A stretch of 38,471 nt of DNA from Opitutus sp. GAS368 (GTDB lineage Bacteria; Verrucomicrobiota; Verrucomicrobiia; Opitutales; Opitutaceae). Shown here piece after piece: positions 1-10,687 of the stretch (positions within the stretch are counted from its first letter, which is position 1; each line of letters opens with the position of its first letter). Location of the stretch: positions 1-38,471 of the forward strand of contig CAMDOF010000061.1 in NCBI GenBank assembly GCA_945903465.1, read 5' to 3'. The notes beneath the pieces are model-generated. The model saw only the letters and a program-made list of their open reading frames with translations, searched no databases and was not told where the DNA came from. Made by a program: the position numbers and the translations under genes.

Positions 1-80
1 ATATTGAGACGATCATCATCAACGATGAGAATTTTTCGTCCAGCAGGCCGGAAGGGAGGAGCGGTTTGAGAGAAAACCAT
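1..80 (-). CDS. Response regulator, N-terminal fragment (runs off the window)
   Basis: Reading leftward from an ATG whose complement is at 78-80, the 26 complete codons end in the motif KILIVDDDRLN. That is the first beta strand and the acidic pocket (DDD) of a CheY-like receiver domain, which accepts a phosphoryl group from a histidine kinase. About 14 residues (MVFSQTAPPFRPAG) precede the receiver domain. The rest lies outside the window, so the output domain is unknown. The gene is divergent from metK, and the two share about 210 bp of upstream sequence. No strong ribosome binding site is visible. The family call rests on a short but very characteristic motif. Confidence 0.72.
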   Translation of the reverse strand, partial: MVFSQTAPPFRPAGRKILIVDDDRLN

Positions 81-92
81 CGATTTTTTGAA

Positions 93-271
93 TCGTGAGG
101 AAGTTCCCCTAATTAGGCAATCGCAACTTCACGACTATTGGCTGGAGGGTTACTCGAAAACCTTAACCCGACGATAGGAACCCGCGGCACAAAGGGGGGG
201 GGAAATTACGCATCAGGAAATCTGAATGCGTTGATATTTGAGCTTGCGGCACCTCTGCCATCAATGAAGCT
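93..271 (+). promoter_or_regulatory. Structured leader upstream of metK, candidate regulatory RNA
   Basis: Four hairpins can be drawn by eye before metK. (1) TCGTG 93-97 pairs with CACGA 130-134, and after a three-base bulge AAGTT 101-105 pairs with AACTT 125-129; its loop holds the palindrome CCTAATTAGG (108-117). (2) GGGTTA 147-152 pairs with TAACCC 164-169. (3) ACGCATCAG 208-216 pairs with CTG 222-224 and ATGCGT 226-231 around one bulged A. (4) A nested hairpin spans 241-271. A dense array of stems before a SAM synthetase gene suggests a SAM-responsive leader by analogy with S-box RNAs. I could not fit it to the SAM-I, SAM-II or SAM/SAH consensus from memory. The structures are seen; the regulatory role is inferred. 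Confidence 0.4.
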
Positions 272-281
272 TTCTGTTTTT
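241..281 (+). terminator. Possible attenuator hairpin with T-rich tract before metK
   Basis: AGCTT 241-245 pairs with AAGCT 267-271, enclosing GGCA 248-251 with TGCC 256-259. The hairpin is followed by a T-rich run (271-281) that stops eight bases before the metK ATG. This resembles an intrinsic terminator or expression platform of a leader RNA. The inner stem is short and interrupted, so termination strength is doubtful. Confidence 0.3.
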
Positions 282-289
282 CAAATCCC

Positions 290-1507
290 ATGGCTAAATC
301 ATTCGTATTCTCATCTGAGTCGGTCGGCGAAGGGCATCCCGATAAAGTTGCCGACTTGATCTCTGACAGCGTTCTCGACGCCTGTCTCGCACAGGATCGA
401 CTCAGCCGAGTGGCCTGCGAGACTATGGTTAAATCGAATATGGTGATCCTCGCTGGCGAGATCACGATTCCTAATTTGCAGGATGCTAAAACCGGCACGA
501 CCAAGCCGCTTGATGAGGTCCTTAATCTCGGCCAAATCGTCCGGAATGCCATTCGAGATATCGGCTACACTAACGAGGACGACGTGTTTCACGCCGATAA
601 AATTTTCCTTAATAACTATCTCACTACCCAATCGCCGGATATCGCGCAGGGCGTCGATGCCAAAAAAGCTAAGGGCAAGAAGACCGGTGAACAAGGCGCC
701 GGCGATCAAGGCATCATGTTTGGCTACGCCTGCGATGAGACCCCCGAATTGATGCCGACACCCATCATGTTTGCCCACCGCCTCGGTCGCGAGCTCACCA
801 AGGTTCGGAAGTCGGGGAAAGTGGCTTGGTTAAGGCCCGATGCTAAATCCCAAGTTTCCGTCCGCTACGAAAATGATCGCCCCGTTGAGGTCGTCAATGT
901 CGTCATCTCGACTCAGCACACGGCGGATGTCGCGCACTCGACCATCGAAAAATACCTCATCGAACACGTCGTCAAAAAGGTCATTCCCGCGCAGCTACTG
1001 ACGAAGAACACTGAATATCTCATCAACCCAACAGGTCGTTTTGTCGTCGGCGGTCCCCAAGGGGATTCCGGCCTAACCGGCCGAAAGATCATCGTAGATA
1101 CTTACGGCGGTTGGGGTCGCCATGGCGGCGGGGCCTTCTCCGGCAAGGATCCTTCGAAGGTCGATCGTTCCGCCGCCTACATGGGCCGATGGGTCGCCAA
1201 GAATATTGTGGCCGCCAAATTGGCCACCCACGCTGAGATCCAGTTTGCTTACGCCATTGGCCACCCCCAACCCGTCTCGGTCCGCGTCGACACATTTGGC
1301 ACGTCGCCAGCAGGTGTTTCCGACGAACAGATTACCGAAGCCGTGCGCAAAATCTTCAGTTTCAAGCCGGCCGATATCGTGGCGCAGTTAGACCTGCTTC
1401 GCCCGATTTATCGCCAGACCACAAATTACGGTCACTTCGGCAAACCTGGCATGCCTTGGGAATCAACCAGCCAAGCCGCTGCTCTCCGCGCGCTTGTTCA
1501 ACGCTGA
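290..1507 (+). CDS. metK: S-adenosylmethionine synthetase
   Basis: MetK makes S-adenosylmethionine from methionine and ATP in the cytoplasm. The 405-residue protein has the full family length and the three-domain arrangement. Visible motifs are GEGHPDK at residues 13-19 (ATP and magnesium site), GAGDQG at 136-141 (loop contacting the methionine site), and the glycine-rich phosphate loop beginning at about residue 279 (GGGAFSGKD). The start at 290 gives the normal N-terminus [16 protein letters not shown]. There is no obvious Shine-Dalgarno sequence. The next gene, ahcY, starts 28 bp after the stop on the same strand, so production of SAM and removal of its by-product are probably co-transcribed. 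The leader upstream is heavily structured and may regulate both genes. The family identification is secure. Confidence 0.97.
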   Translation: MAKSFVFSSESVGEGHPDKVADLISDSVLDACLAQDRLSRVACETMVKSNMVILAGEITIPNLQDAKTGTTKPLDEVLNLGQIVRNAIRDIGYTNEDDVFHADKIFLNNYLTTQSPDIAQGVDAKKAKGKKTGEQGAGDQGIMFGYACDETPELMPTPIMFAHRLGRELTKVRKSGKVAWLRPDAKSQVSVRYENDRPVEVVNVVISTQHTADVAHSTIEKYLIEHVVKKVIPAQLLTKNTEYLINPTGRFVVGGPQGDSGLTGRKIIVDTYGGWGRHGGGAFSGKDPSKVDRSAAYMGRWVAKNIVAAKLATHAEIQFAYAIGHPQPVSVRVDTFGTSPAGVSDEQITEAVRKIFSFKPADIVAQLDLLRPIYRQTTNYGHFGKPGMPWESTSQAAALRALVQR

Positions 1508-1535
1508 TCACCGCTTTCTCAACCAAAAATATTCT

Positions 1536-2966
1536 ATGTCTTCGACCGCGCCCGCCTCACCTGTTATGAACGACTTTCACGTCAAAGACCTCACTCTCGC
1601 CGAGTGGGGCCGCAAAGAAATCAACGTCGCCGAGCACGAGATGCCCGGCCTGATGGCGATCCGCAAAAAATTTGGCGCCCAGCGCCCCTTGGCCGGCGTC
1701 CGCATTACGGGGTCGCTCCACATGACGATCCAGACCGCGGTCTTGATCGAGACCTTGCAGGAACTCGGCGCTGATGTCCGCTGGGCTTCATGCAACATTT
1801 TCTCAACCCAAGATCACGCGGCGGCCGCCATCGCAAAAGCGGGCACTCCCGTTTTTGCATGGAAAGGGGAAACCCTCGAGGAGTACTGGGACCTGACGAT
1901 GAAGGCCGTTTCTTTCCCAGGGAATCAGGGCCCCGAGCTCGTGGTCGATGATGGCGGTGATGTCACCCTGCTGATCCACAAGGGCTGTGAGTTGGAAGAG
2001 GGCAGCGACTGGGTTAATTCCCCCTCTGGCTCCCACGAGGAGCAAGTGATTAAAAATCTTCTGAAACGCGTTCACCAAGATGATCCCCTCCGCTGGACGA
2101 CGATCGCAAAGGCGTGGCGCGGAGTGTCCGAGGAGACGACCACAGGAGTCCATCGCCTGTACCAGATGCTGGAAAAGGGCAAACTCCGGGTTCCGGCGAT
2201 CAACGTTAACGATTCCGTGACCAAGTCGAAATTCGACAATCTGTACGGGTGCCGCGAATCGTTGGCCGACGGCCTGAAACGCGCTACTGATGTGATGATC
2301 GCGGGTAAAGTCGCCTGCGTCTGCGGCTACGGCGACGTCGGCAAGGGCTCAGCCCATTCGCTCAAGGGCTTTGGGGCCCGTGTCATTGTCACCGAAGTGG
2401 ATCCGATCAACGCGTTGCAAGCCGCCATGGAAGGTTTTGAAGTGAACACGATCGAGTCGACTCTCGGGACCGCGGACATCTACGTCACCACCACGGGGAA
2501 CAAAGATATTATCACCCTCGAGCATATGCAGCAGATGAAGGATCAGGCGATCGTCTGTAACATTGGCCACTTCGACAATGAGATCCAGGTGGACCGGCTA
2601 AATACGTCGGATGTCCGCAGGATTAACATCAAGCCACAATACGATCTCTACACCTTCCCGGCGGGCAACAGCATTTATATGTTGGCAGAAGGTCGCTTGG
2701 TGAATCTCGGATGCGCGACGGGGCATCCCTCGTTCGTCATGTCCACCAGCTTCACAAATCAGACGTTGGCGCAGATTGATCTCTGGAAAAACAAGGGGAC
2801 TTACGCGGTTGGTGTGTATCGACTTCCCAAATACCTCGATGAGGAAGTGGCCCGGCTCCACTTGGAAAAAATTGGCGCGAAGCTCACGAAGTTGACGAAA
2901 GCACAGGCTGAGTATTTGGGCGTGCCGCTCGAAGGCCCGTACAAGCCCGAACACTACCGGTACTGA
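1536..2966 (+). CDS. ahcY: Adenosylhomocysteinase
   Basis: AhcY hydrolyses S-adenosylhomocysteine to adenosine and homocysteine with NAD+ bound, relieving product inhibition of methyltransferases. The protein is 476 residues from the ATG at 1536 and ends in the family tail KPEHYRY, which includes the lysine and tyrosine used for NAD binding. The Rossmann motif GYGDVGKG begins near residue 264. An in-frame ATG at 1494 lies inside metK and would add 14 unconserved residues, so I prefer 1536; a third ATG at 1566 begins MNDFHVKDL and is also possible. The gene follows metK by 28 bp and the pair completes the activated-methyl cycle. No SAH riboswitch could fit in that gap. Confidence 0.96.
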   Translation: MSSTAPASPVMNDFHVKDLTLAEWGRKEINVAEHEMPGLMAIRKKFGAQRPLAGVRITGSLHMTIQTAVLIETLQELGADVRWASCNIFSTQDHAAAAIAKAGTPVFAWKGETLEEYWDLTMKAVSFPGNQGPELVVDDGGDVTLLIHKGCELEEGSDWVNSPSGSHEEQVIKNLLKRVHQDDPLRWTTIAKAWRGVSEETTTGVHRLYQMLEKGKLRVPAINVNDSVTKSKFDNLYGCRESLADGLKRATDVMIAGKVACVCGYGDVGKGSAHSLKGFGARVIVTEVDPINALQAAMEGFEVNTIESTLGTADIYVTTTGNKDIITLEHMQQMKDQAIVCNIGHFDNEIQVDRLNTSDVRRINIKPQYDLYTFPAGNSIYMLAEGRLVNLGCATGHPSFVMSTSFTNQTLAQIDLWKNKGTYAVGVYRLPKYLDEEVARLHLEKIGAKLTKLTKAQAEYLGVPLEGPYKPEHYRY

Positions 2967-3077
2967 TCGGGGCAGCTGTGCCCCCCCCCGGGAATCGCTG
3001 AAACCACCGACCTGCGCGCCAGCACGGGCCCGCCGGTCGGAGAGGCCAGCCCCGTCCCTGAGCCCGAACGTGTTTAA

Positions 3078-3109
3078 GGTGGGCGGCCTCAGGAAGCAGC
3101 CCGCCCGCC
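3078..3109. terminator. GC-rich hairpin between ahcY and the convergent oxidoreductase gene
   Basis: GGTGGGCGG (3078-3086) pairs with CCGCCCGCC (3101-3109) around a 14-base loop, giving a nine-pair stem with one G-T pair. It sits between the 3' ends of two convergent genes, where a bidirectional terminator is expected. No T-tract follows on either strand, so intrinsic termination is uncertain. Confidence 0.3.
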
Positions 3110-3136
3110 TCAGTGAACCCGCCAAGGGTGCGCCAA

Positions 3137-4843
3137 CTACCGCGAGGCCTTTTTTGACGAAGATCGCTTTGCCGGCGGCGTTTCCACGGCTCCGGCTAGG
3201 TTCAAGATCTGACCGTCTTGCTGCAAGCGCTCCCGCAACGTCGCGTAGGGGACATCCTGCACGGAACTGTTCGCGTCGATTGCCATGACGGCTGCGGTCG
3301 CCGCCGACTGCCCCAGAATCATGAAAACTGGTTCCATCCGGATCGAGCCGAAGGCAATGTGCGAACTGGAAACGCAGACGGGCACGAGGAGATTATCGAC
3401 CTGGCCACGTTTTGGCACCAGCGCACCATAGGCAATTTCGTAGGGGCCGCCGGTGGGGACGCCAATATCGCCCTCGTTCTGCACGTACCCCTCGGGGGTG
3501 ATGTAACGCTGGACGTTGTGAGAATCGATCGTGTAGCTACCCATCCCGACCGAATCTGGCGTGGGCCGTTTTTTTCTCAGCTCATTTTCTGTCATCACAT
3601 AACTTCCCACCATCCGCCGAGCCTCGCGCACATAAATCTGATGGGGCCAGTTGCCATTATCCTTAAACTCGTCCTTGGGCAAACCCCACTCACGCAACTT
3701 CGCCTGCGCCTCTCGCGGGATGCGAGGATCCGTCGTAATAAAATAGAGCCACCCTTGCTGATAATTCCTATGTTCCTGAAGGATTTCCCGACGCCGCGCG
3801 TAGGACGCTTCTGGATACTCGTAACTCATCCCGATATTATCAGTGCTAAATGGCCCGTGATTATTGGTGTCGGTTTTATGATTGGGGATAGGATCAAATT
3901 TCCCAAAAGTTTCCGTCCAGCCGGCCGCGTAGACGCGGGCGAGTAATTCATACTGTTTTGGATCATACCCCTCCGGCCGATAAAAAGGGATCCGATTCTC
4001 GGGGTGGTCGGTGAGGCACATCCGATAACAATACGCCTGCACGCGCGTGTCGCCTTCGCCAAAGACTCCCGGCGGCGCCGTACTGATGCGCGGCAGCACT
4101 CCACTCTGCGGATCACCCGGTATGACGTAAGGACTCACTTTTTGGGCGAGTACACCAAAATGGTGCCGGTGATGCAGCACACCGGTCTGCACGCCATTGT
4201 GCTGTTCGTCATAGACGCGGTTCGCCTCGCGCCCAACGTGGTAGGAAACTCCCGCGGCCGCCATCAAGTCACCCTCATACGTGGCATCGATGAACATCCG
4301 CGCGGTATAAGTGTTTCCGCTCAGCATCGTGATCGCCGTGATGCGCGCCCCCTTCTTCGCCACCCCGTTGGCGCGGTCCAGCCATTCGTCGCGCACCACG
4401 GAAACCTCGCGCTCGCGCACGATGTCATCAAAAACTTTCTCGGCCGCACTAGGCTCAAAGATCCACATAGTCCTCTGCGCTCCGTCGATCGCAGGAGTGC
4501 CTTGGCCCTTGTTGCCATACTCGGTTTTTTTCTGCCAACGCCATCCTTCCGCCCCTTCGTAGTGCTTCCACACTCGGTGATAAAAATCACGCGCGAGTCC
4601 GCCAATGACGGATTTATCACCGGTATCGGTCCAACCAAGACCGCCACTCGTCAAACCGCCGAGATGACGATCTGGCCCGACGAGGACGACCCGCTTGCCC
4701 ATCGCCTTGGCCTGGACCGCGGCCATCACGCCAGCACTAGTCCCGCCATACACGACTACATCGTAGTCCGCGACAGCGGCAAAAACGACGGGCCATGGGG
4801 TCACCCATAAACTTAAAACGGCGAGGAATCGGGGGTAGCGCAT
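3137..4843 (-). CDS. Secreted FAD-dependent oxidoreductase
   Basis: This 568-residue protein starts with a short signal peptide (MRYPRFLAVLSLWVTPWPVVFAA) and enters a dinucleotide-binding fold at once: YDVVVYGGTSAGVMAAVQAK, a GGxSAG variant of the FAD glycine motif at about residues 27-40. Then come the acidic/basic end of the second strand and HLGGLTSGGLGWTD. This is the pattern of the FAD_oxidored family (PF12831 type), common as exported enzymes in Planctomycetes and Verrucomicrobia and often found with polysaccharide-degradation genes. The substrate is unknown. The C-terminus is Lys/Ser-rich (AKRSSSKKASR). It is convergent with ahcY, and downstream of its start lies decayed DNA, so no operon partner is visible. 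The chosen ATG gives the signal peptide. Confidence 0.85.
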   Translation of the reverse strand: MRYPRFLAVLSLWVTPWPVVFAAVADYDVVVYGGTSAGVMAAVQAKAMGKRVVLVGPDRHLGGLTSGGLGWTDTGDKSVIGGLARDFYHRVWKHYEGAEGWRWQKKTEYGNKGQGTPAIDGAQRTMWIFEPSAAEKVFDDIVREREVSVVRDEWLDRANGVAKKGARITAITMLSGNTYTARMFIDATYEGDLMAAAGVSYHVGREANRVYDEQHNGVQTGVLHHRHHFGVLAQKVSPYVIPGDPQSGVLPRISTAPPGVFGEGDTRVQAYCYRMCLTDHPENRIPFYRPEGYDPKQYELLARVYAAGWTETFGKFDPIPNHKTDTNNHGPFSTDNIGMSYEYPEASYARRREILQEHRNYQQGWLYFITTDPRIPREAQAKLREWGLPKDEFKDNGNWPHQIYVREARRMVGSYVMTENELRKKRPTPDSVGMGSYTIDSHNVQRYITPEGYVQNEGDIGVPTGGPYEIAYGALVPKRGQVDNLLVPVCVSSSHIAFGSIRMEPVFMILGQSAATAAVMAIDANSSVQDVPYATLRERLQQDGQILNLAGAVETPPAKRSSSKKASR

Positions 4844-4850
4844 CCCTCAT

Positions 4851-5150
4851 GGTTAATTAACGAGCGATCACGTTGTCGAGTTTTCAGAAAGATGATCGGA
4901 GGAGAACGAAGTCACGATTTCCTTCGAACCTGCCCATCGGGTGCGCTTTGTGCTCGATCGATCCTCGCAGGGCGGCCTCGCCCAGGGCGATCTGCACGGG
5001 ACACTCGAAACCTGCTCGCCGGCGCGCCACACGCTGGCACAGCCGTGCCCGTGGCACGATCGCGGGCAGACGCGATCGCTCGCCTCGACCAACGCTCCTC
5101 GACCAGAGATTAACCCTCCCGCTAGGGGAAGTTTCGCTCAGTCCTAAGCT
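4851..5150. other. Region without an intact gene
   Basis: Between the start of the FAD oxidoreductase and the phoD remnant all six frames carry only short, arginine-rich or unrecognisable readings. It should hold the promoter of the oxidoreductase, and may contain the worn 5' part of the phosphatase gene or of another lost gene. I recognise nothing specific. Confidence 0.5.
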
Positions 5151-5159
5151 CGGTCCGCA

Positions 5160-5750
5160 GTTTCCTCTCATTGACAAGGCATCCTTAAACCAGCGCCCGT
5201 TTATCAACGGCACATTATCATTCGCCGCGGCCCCCGTCTTCTCCTCATCGCGCGGGTTCAGGGCCGTCGCCGCGCCCCCGAAATCCTCAGCGGATCCGTT
5301 TTCCCGCGGAGTGGCTTCCGGCGAACCATAACCTGACGGGAACGTCTTGCGGACTCGACTTGCGCCGAGCCACTCGCTCCGGGATGAGGCCGGCCCGCCC
5401 AGTCCGTGGAAGTGCACTGGCAGATCGCTGATGAGGAAATTTTGGCCCGACCCGTTTCTCCGGCACAGTGAACGCTCGCCCCGCTGGGGCCACTCGGTCC
5501 ACGCGGAAGTTGTGGGGCTGCGATCCGACCGATGGTTTTGGTATCAGTTCACGGTGGGAAACGCCGTGAGCCGCCAGGGCCGCACGCGGACGCCGCCACC
5601 GGCCACGGCGCTGCCGGGCGTCTCCCGTTCACCTTCGTTTCCTGCCAGCGTTACGAGGGCCGTTTTTTCCCCGCCTTCGATCAGTTAGCGCGCGAAAAAA
5701 ATCGATCTGACCGTGCACCTCGGCGCACCACTTAGGACCGCGCGCGACTC
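5160..5750 (+). pseudogene. Degraded PhoD-type alkaline phosphatase
   Basis: Pieces of a PhoD-family phosphodiesterase/phosphatase follow one another in the right order but in changing frames. First comes a Tat-signal-like stretch (RPFINGTLSFAAAP, twin arginine lost), then ADPFSRGVASGEP up to an in-frame TAA at 5329-5331. The same frame continues as PDGNVLRTRLAP. VEVHWQIADEEILARPV follows in another frame, then GHSVHAEVVGLRSDRWFWYQ and FTVGNAVSRQGRTRT, then FTFVSCQRYEGRFFPAFDQL, then KKIDLTVHLG. Intact relatives read GVASGDP..PDG.VLWTRLAP, then W.Y.F, FVSCQ and VVHLGDYIYE. At least one nonsense codon and four frame changes are needed, and the metal-binding C-terminal half is missing. The protein would have been an exported, calcium/iron-dependent phosphatase. 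This is real decay rather than a single sequencing slip. Confidence 0.75.
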
Positions 5751-5937
5751 GTCGTTGAATCCGAGCGGCCCAAATTCCTGCCAGCTTAAGCCAGTCTTCG
5801 CGCGAGACGCCATGACTAACGAAAATTCGGCGGTAGAAAACCGATCGCGTCAACAACGTGGCCGCCCTCTATTTGGCTTGAAGACGAGGGCCCGCGCGCG
5901 ATGACTTGGACCGACGGCCACCCTCTTGAATCCTAAA

Positions 5938-6544
5938 ATGCCGACGCACTCGGAGCATCCCGATTTCTGGAATTCTCGACACCTGGCCGATCGCACGCCT
6001 TGGGATCCCGGAGGCGTCCCGGGCGCACTCAAGCGATATCTCGCGGCGCATCCTGGCCGGAGGCGAGCGTGTGCTGATTCCCGGTTGCGGCTCAGGTTAC
6101 GAAGTCGTGGCTTTCACGCAGGCGGGCCACGAGGTGCACGCGATCGACTTTAGTCGGCCCGCCGTCGCGCGGGCGCGGCAACCAAGCGGAAGCGGCGCTG
6201 GCCGCACGGATTATCGGGGGGGGGATTTCTTTACTCATGATTTCGCGCCGGCCTCGTTTGACTTCATTTACGAGCGGACGTTTCTCTGCGCCCGGCCGGT
6301 CGCGTGGCGCGCTCGCATCGTTCAACGCAACGGAGAGTTGCGCAAGGCCCGAGGTAGCTTGCTCGGCATCTATTTCTCCGGTGAAACCACCGAAGGTCCG
6401 CCCCACGGCTTGAGCAGCGCGGCCGCCGCGGCCCTCTTCCCACCGCCGTTCACGTTCACTTTAGATTTACCGCTCCCAGACGAGGAATCATTACCCATTT
6501 TCAAAGGAAGCGAGCGCTGGCAGGAACGATACCGTGGCCACTGA
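5938..6544 (+). pseudogene. Frameshifted thiopurine S-methyltransferase-like SAM-dependent methyltransferase
   Basis: Starting at the ATG at 5938 the protein reads HPDFWNSRHLADRTPWDPGG and VPGALKRYLAA, the N-terminus of a TPMT-family methyltransferase (PF05724 type). Near 6055-6070 the frame changes. The rest continues as GGERVLIPGCGSGYEVVAF (SAM-binding motif I), HEVHAIDFS (motif II, acidic residue for the ribose), GGDFFTHDF, YERTFLCA, and a family-like end (GETTEGPPHGL, LPIFKGSERWQERY). The region between AIDFS and GGDFF is short and the stretch after FLCA looks worn, so this is probably a true pseudogene next to the dead phoD. A single-base sequencing error at the junction cannot be excluded. 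An alternative start at 5926 adds three residues. Confidence 0.72.
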
Positions 6545-6578
6545 CCTTGCCGACGCACCAGCCCGACCACCTTTTATC

Positions 6579-7088
6579 CTATTCAGCCACGCGATTGCGC
6601 AGGAAAGTAAGCACGTCCTGAAATTTGGCCTGATTCTCGGCGTCGGCGGTCACCAAGTTTTCATGAGCCTGCAAAACGAGACGGGCACTTTCCACTTCGC
6701 TGCGTTTTTTAAACTCCAAGGGCGTATCAGCCAGCGGAGAACCGAGTGGTAATTCGCCGCAATCGATGGTCAGCAAACGATGCAAGCCAAGACTGCGAAT
6801 CAATTCGAAATTACGCGGACCCACTCTCGAGACCACGAGGCTGCCATCGGGGGGACGCTTCCTCAACTCGAGCGCAATTCCCGCCAGCACGCCCAGAAAA
6901 GTGCTGTCCATGCTCAAGCATTGCTGGAAATCAAATACGAATCGCCGCCGATCTCGGCCGATCATCTCGAAGATAAAATCTCGCACGCAGTTGCTGTTTT
7001 GAAAGCTCGCGCGGCCGACGACGCGCACCACGACAGGGTCGGTGGAGGTATCGACCAAATAAACGGATTTACATTCGGGGGCGGACAT
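6579..7088 (-). CDS. STAS-domain protein (anti-sigma factor antagonist-like)
   Basis: This 169-residue protein has an N-terminal STAS domain (about residues 8-110). The hallmark is FDFQQCLSMDSTFLGVLAGI, with Asp61-Ser62 at the position of the phosphorylatable serine of SpoIIAA/RsbV-type antagonists, at the start of the first long helix. Such proteins switch partners with anti-sigma kinases, or act in sensory complexes when unphosphorylated. A C-terminal tail of about 55 mostly charged residues (KKRSEVESARLVLQAH) extends the domain and may form a helix. No kinase or sigma factor is adjacent. Its start is 151 bp downstream of the aconitase stop on the same strand. Confidence 0.82.
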   Translation of the reverse strand: MSAPECKSVYLVDTSTDPVVVRVVGRASFQNSNCVRDFIFEMIGRDRRRFVFDFQQCLSMDSTFLGVLAGIALELRKRPPDGSLVVSRVGPRNFELIRSLGLHRLLTIDCGELPLGSPLADTPLEFKKRSEVESARLVLQAHENLVTADAENQAKFQDVLTFLRNRVAE

Positions 7089-7097
7089 TCGGATAAG

Positions 7098-7148
7098 TAA
7101 AAAATAAAACTAAGCCCGAGCGGCCGCCCGCCTCGTAAAGGCCGGCTC
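7098..7148 (-). terminator. Possible terminator after acnA / leader of the STAS gene
   Basis: On the minus strand GAGCCGGCC (complement of 7140-7148) can pair with GGCCGCTC (complement of 7118-7125) with one bulged base. A T-rich run, the complement of the A-rich 7098-7110, follows after about seven bases. It lies only ten bases upstream of the STAS start codon. It could therefore be a terminator for acnA, an attenuator for the STAS gene, or chance. Confidence 0.28.
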
Positions 7149-7239
7149 GATTGGTGATCGCAGCATGGGAATAAGATCGGCGGACTGAACGCAAAGAGTA
7201 CCCGGGCGCACGAGGCGCATCGACCGCGTTAGCCGTTGA

Positions 7240-9942
<2,703 letters not shown>

Positions 9943-10022
9943 GGTTTACTTAAAGATAAAGGGCGAAAATTTCGTCGCCCACGAAGAGGCCGCCAAGCGC
10001 CAGAGCAACTTGAAGGACACCC

Positions 10023-10493
10023 TTAGGCCAACGCCGCCTTTACTGCGGCGAAATTGGGCAAATCCGTCGGGGTTGCGGTCTGTTCCGCATATTTCACGAC
10101 GCCGTCTTGGCCGACGACAAACGCGGCGCGGGCCGACGTATCACCGATCCCCGCCAGCATGGGAAACAGCACACCGTAGGCGTTCGTGGTCTCCTTGTTC
10201 AAATCACTCACGAGGGTGACGCCGATTTTGTTCGCCTTGGCCCAAGCCTCTTGCGCGAAAGGGTTATCGATACTGATGCCTACAACCGAGACGCCCAGCT
10301 TTTCGTATTCGCCCAAACCAGAGGTCACATCGCACATTTCCTGCGTGCAAACGCCCGTATAAACGAGCGGAAAAAAGAGCAACACGGTCGGCCGGTGGCC
10401 GAAGTTATCGCTCAACTTGAAATCCTTCAAACCATCCGCGGTTTTGGTCTTGAGGGTGAAATCGGGAGCTTGGGTACCAACGGCGATAGGCAT
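10023..10493 (-). CDS. Peroxiredoxin (AhpC/TSA family)
   Basis: This 156-residue thiol peroxidase reduces hydrogen peroxide and organic peroxides in the cytoplasm. The thioredoxin-like fold is clear: APDFTLKT, a beta strand TVLLFFP, and the active-site loop LVYTGVCTQEMC. The peroxidatic cysteine is Cys49, preceded by Thr46 of the family's Thr/Cys/Arg triad. A second cysteine, Cys54, lies five residues on, a spacing seen in BCP/AhpE-like members, so a resolving role is possible. GISIDNPFAQEAWAKANKI is the usual helix after the strand. It is transcribed towards acnA with 80 bp between, and is divergent from tyrS across 194 bp. Subclass assignment is uncertain. Confidence 0.9.
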   Translation of the reverse strand: MPIAVGTQAPDFTLKTKTADGLKDFKLSDNFGHRPTVLLFFPLVYTGVCTQEMCDVTSGLGEYEKLGVSVVGISIDNPFAQEAWAKANKIGVTLVSDLNKETTNAYGVLFPMLAGIGDTSARAAFVVGQDGVVKYAEQTATPTDLPNFAAVKAALA

Positions 10494-10687
10494 AGGAGGG
10501 AGGTGTGGATTTATGAGAGGTCTCCGACGACCATCGCCAGAGAAAGAAGAGCGACGTTGAGTGCCGACCCGTCTCGCCGCAAACCGTTTTTCCGAATAAA
10601 AGATACGTTTCGGTTTTCCTGGCCCCCCGATTAGAAACGCTCTTGCGCGCCCGGCGACGCCCCGCGTTACTCATCTGAACTCCCGCA

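Noticed and set aside
93..271. Identification of the metK leader as a SAM-I (S-box) riboswitch
   Set aside because: GGAGGG followed by GAAAACC is reminiscent, but the GCAACC element, the kink-turn and the P1 pairing cannot be found, so I keep only an unclassified structured leader.
1494..1536. Upstream in-frame ATG of ahcY inside metK
   Set aside because: It would add 14 unconserved residues; the ATG at 1536 fits the family better.
4873..5331. Short ORFs on both strands before the phoD remnant
   Set aside because: Arg/Pro-rich shadows; only the last part in the plus frame (from about 5160) matches PhoD and is described as a pseudogene.
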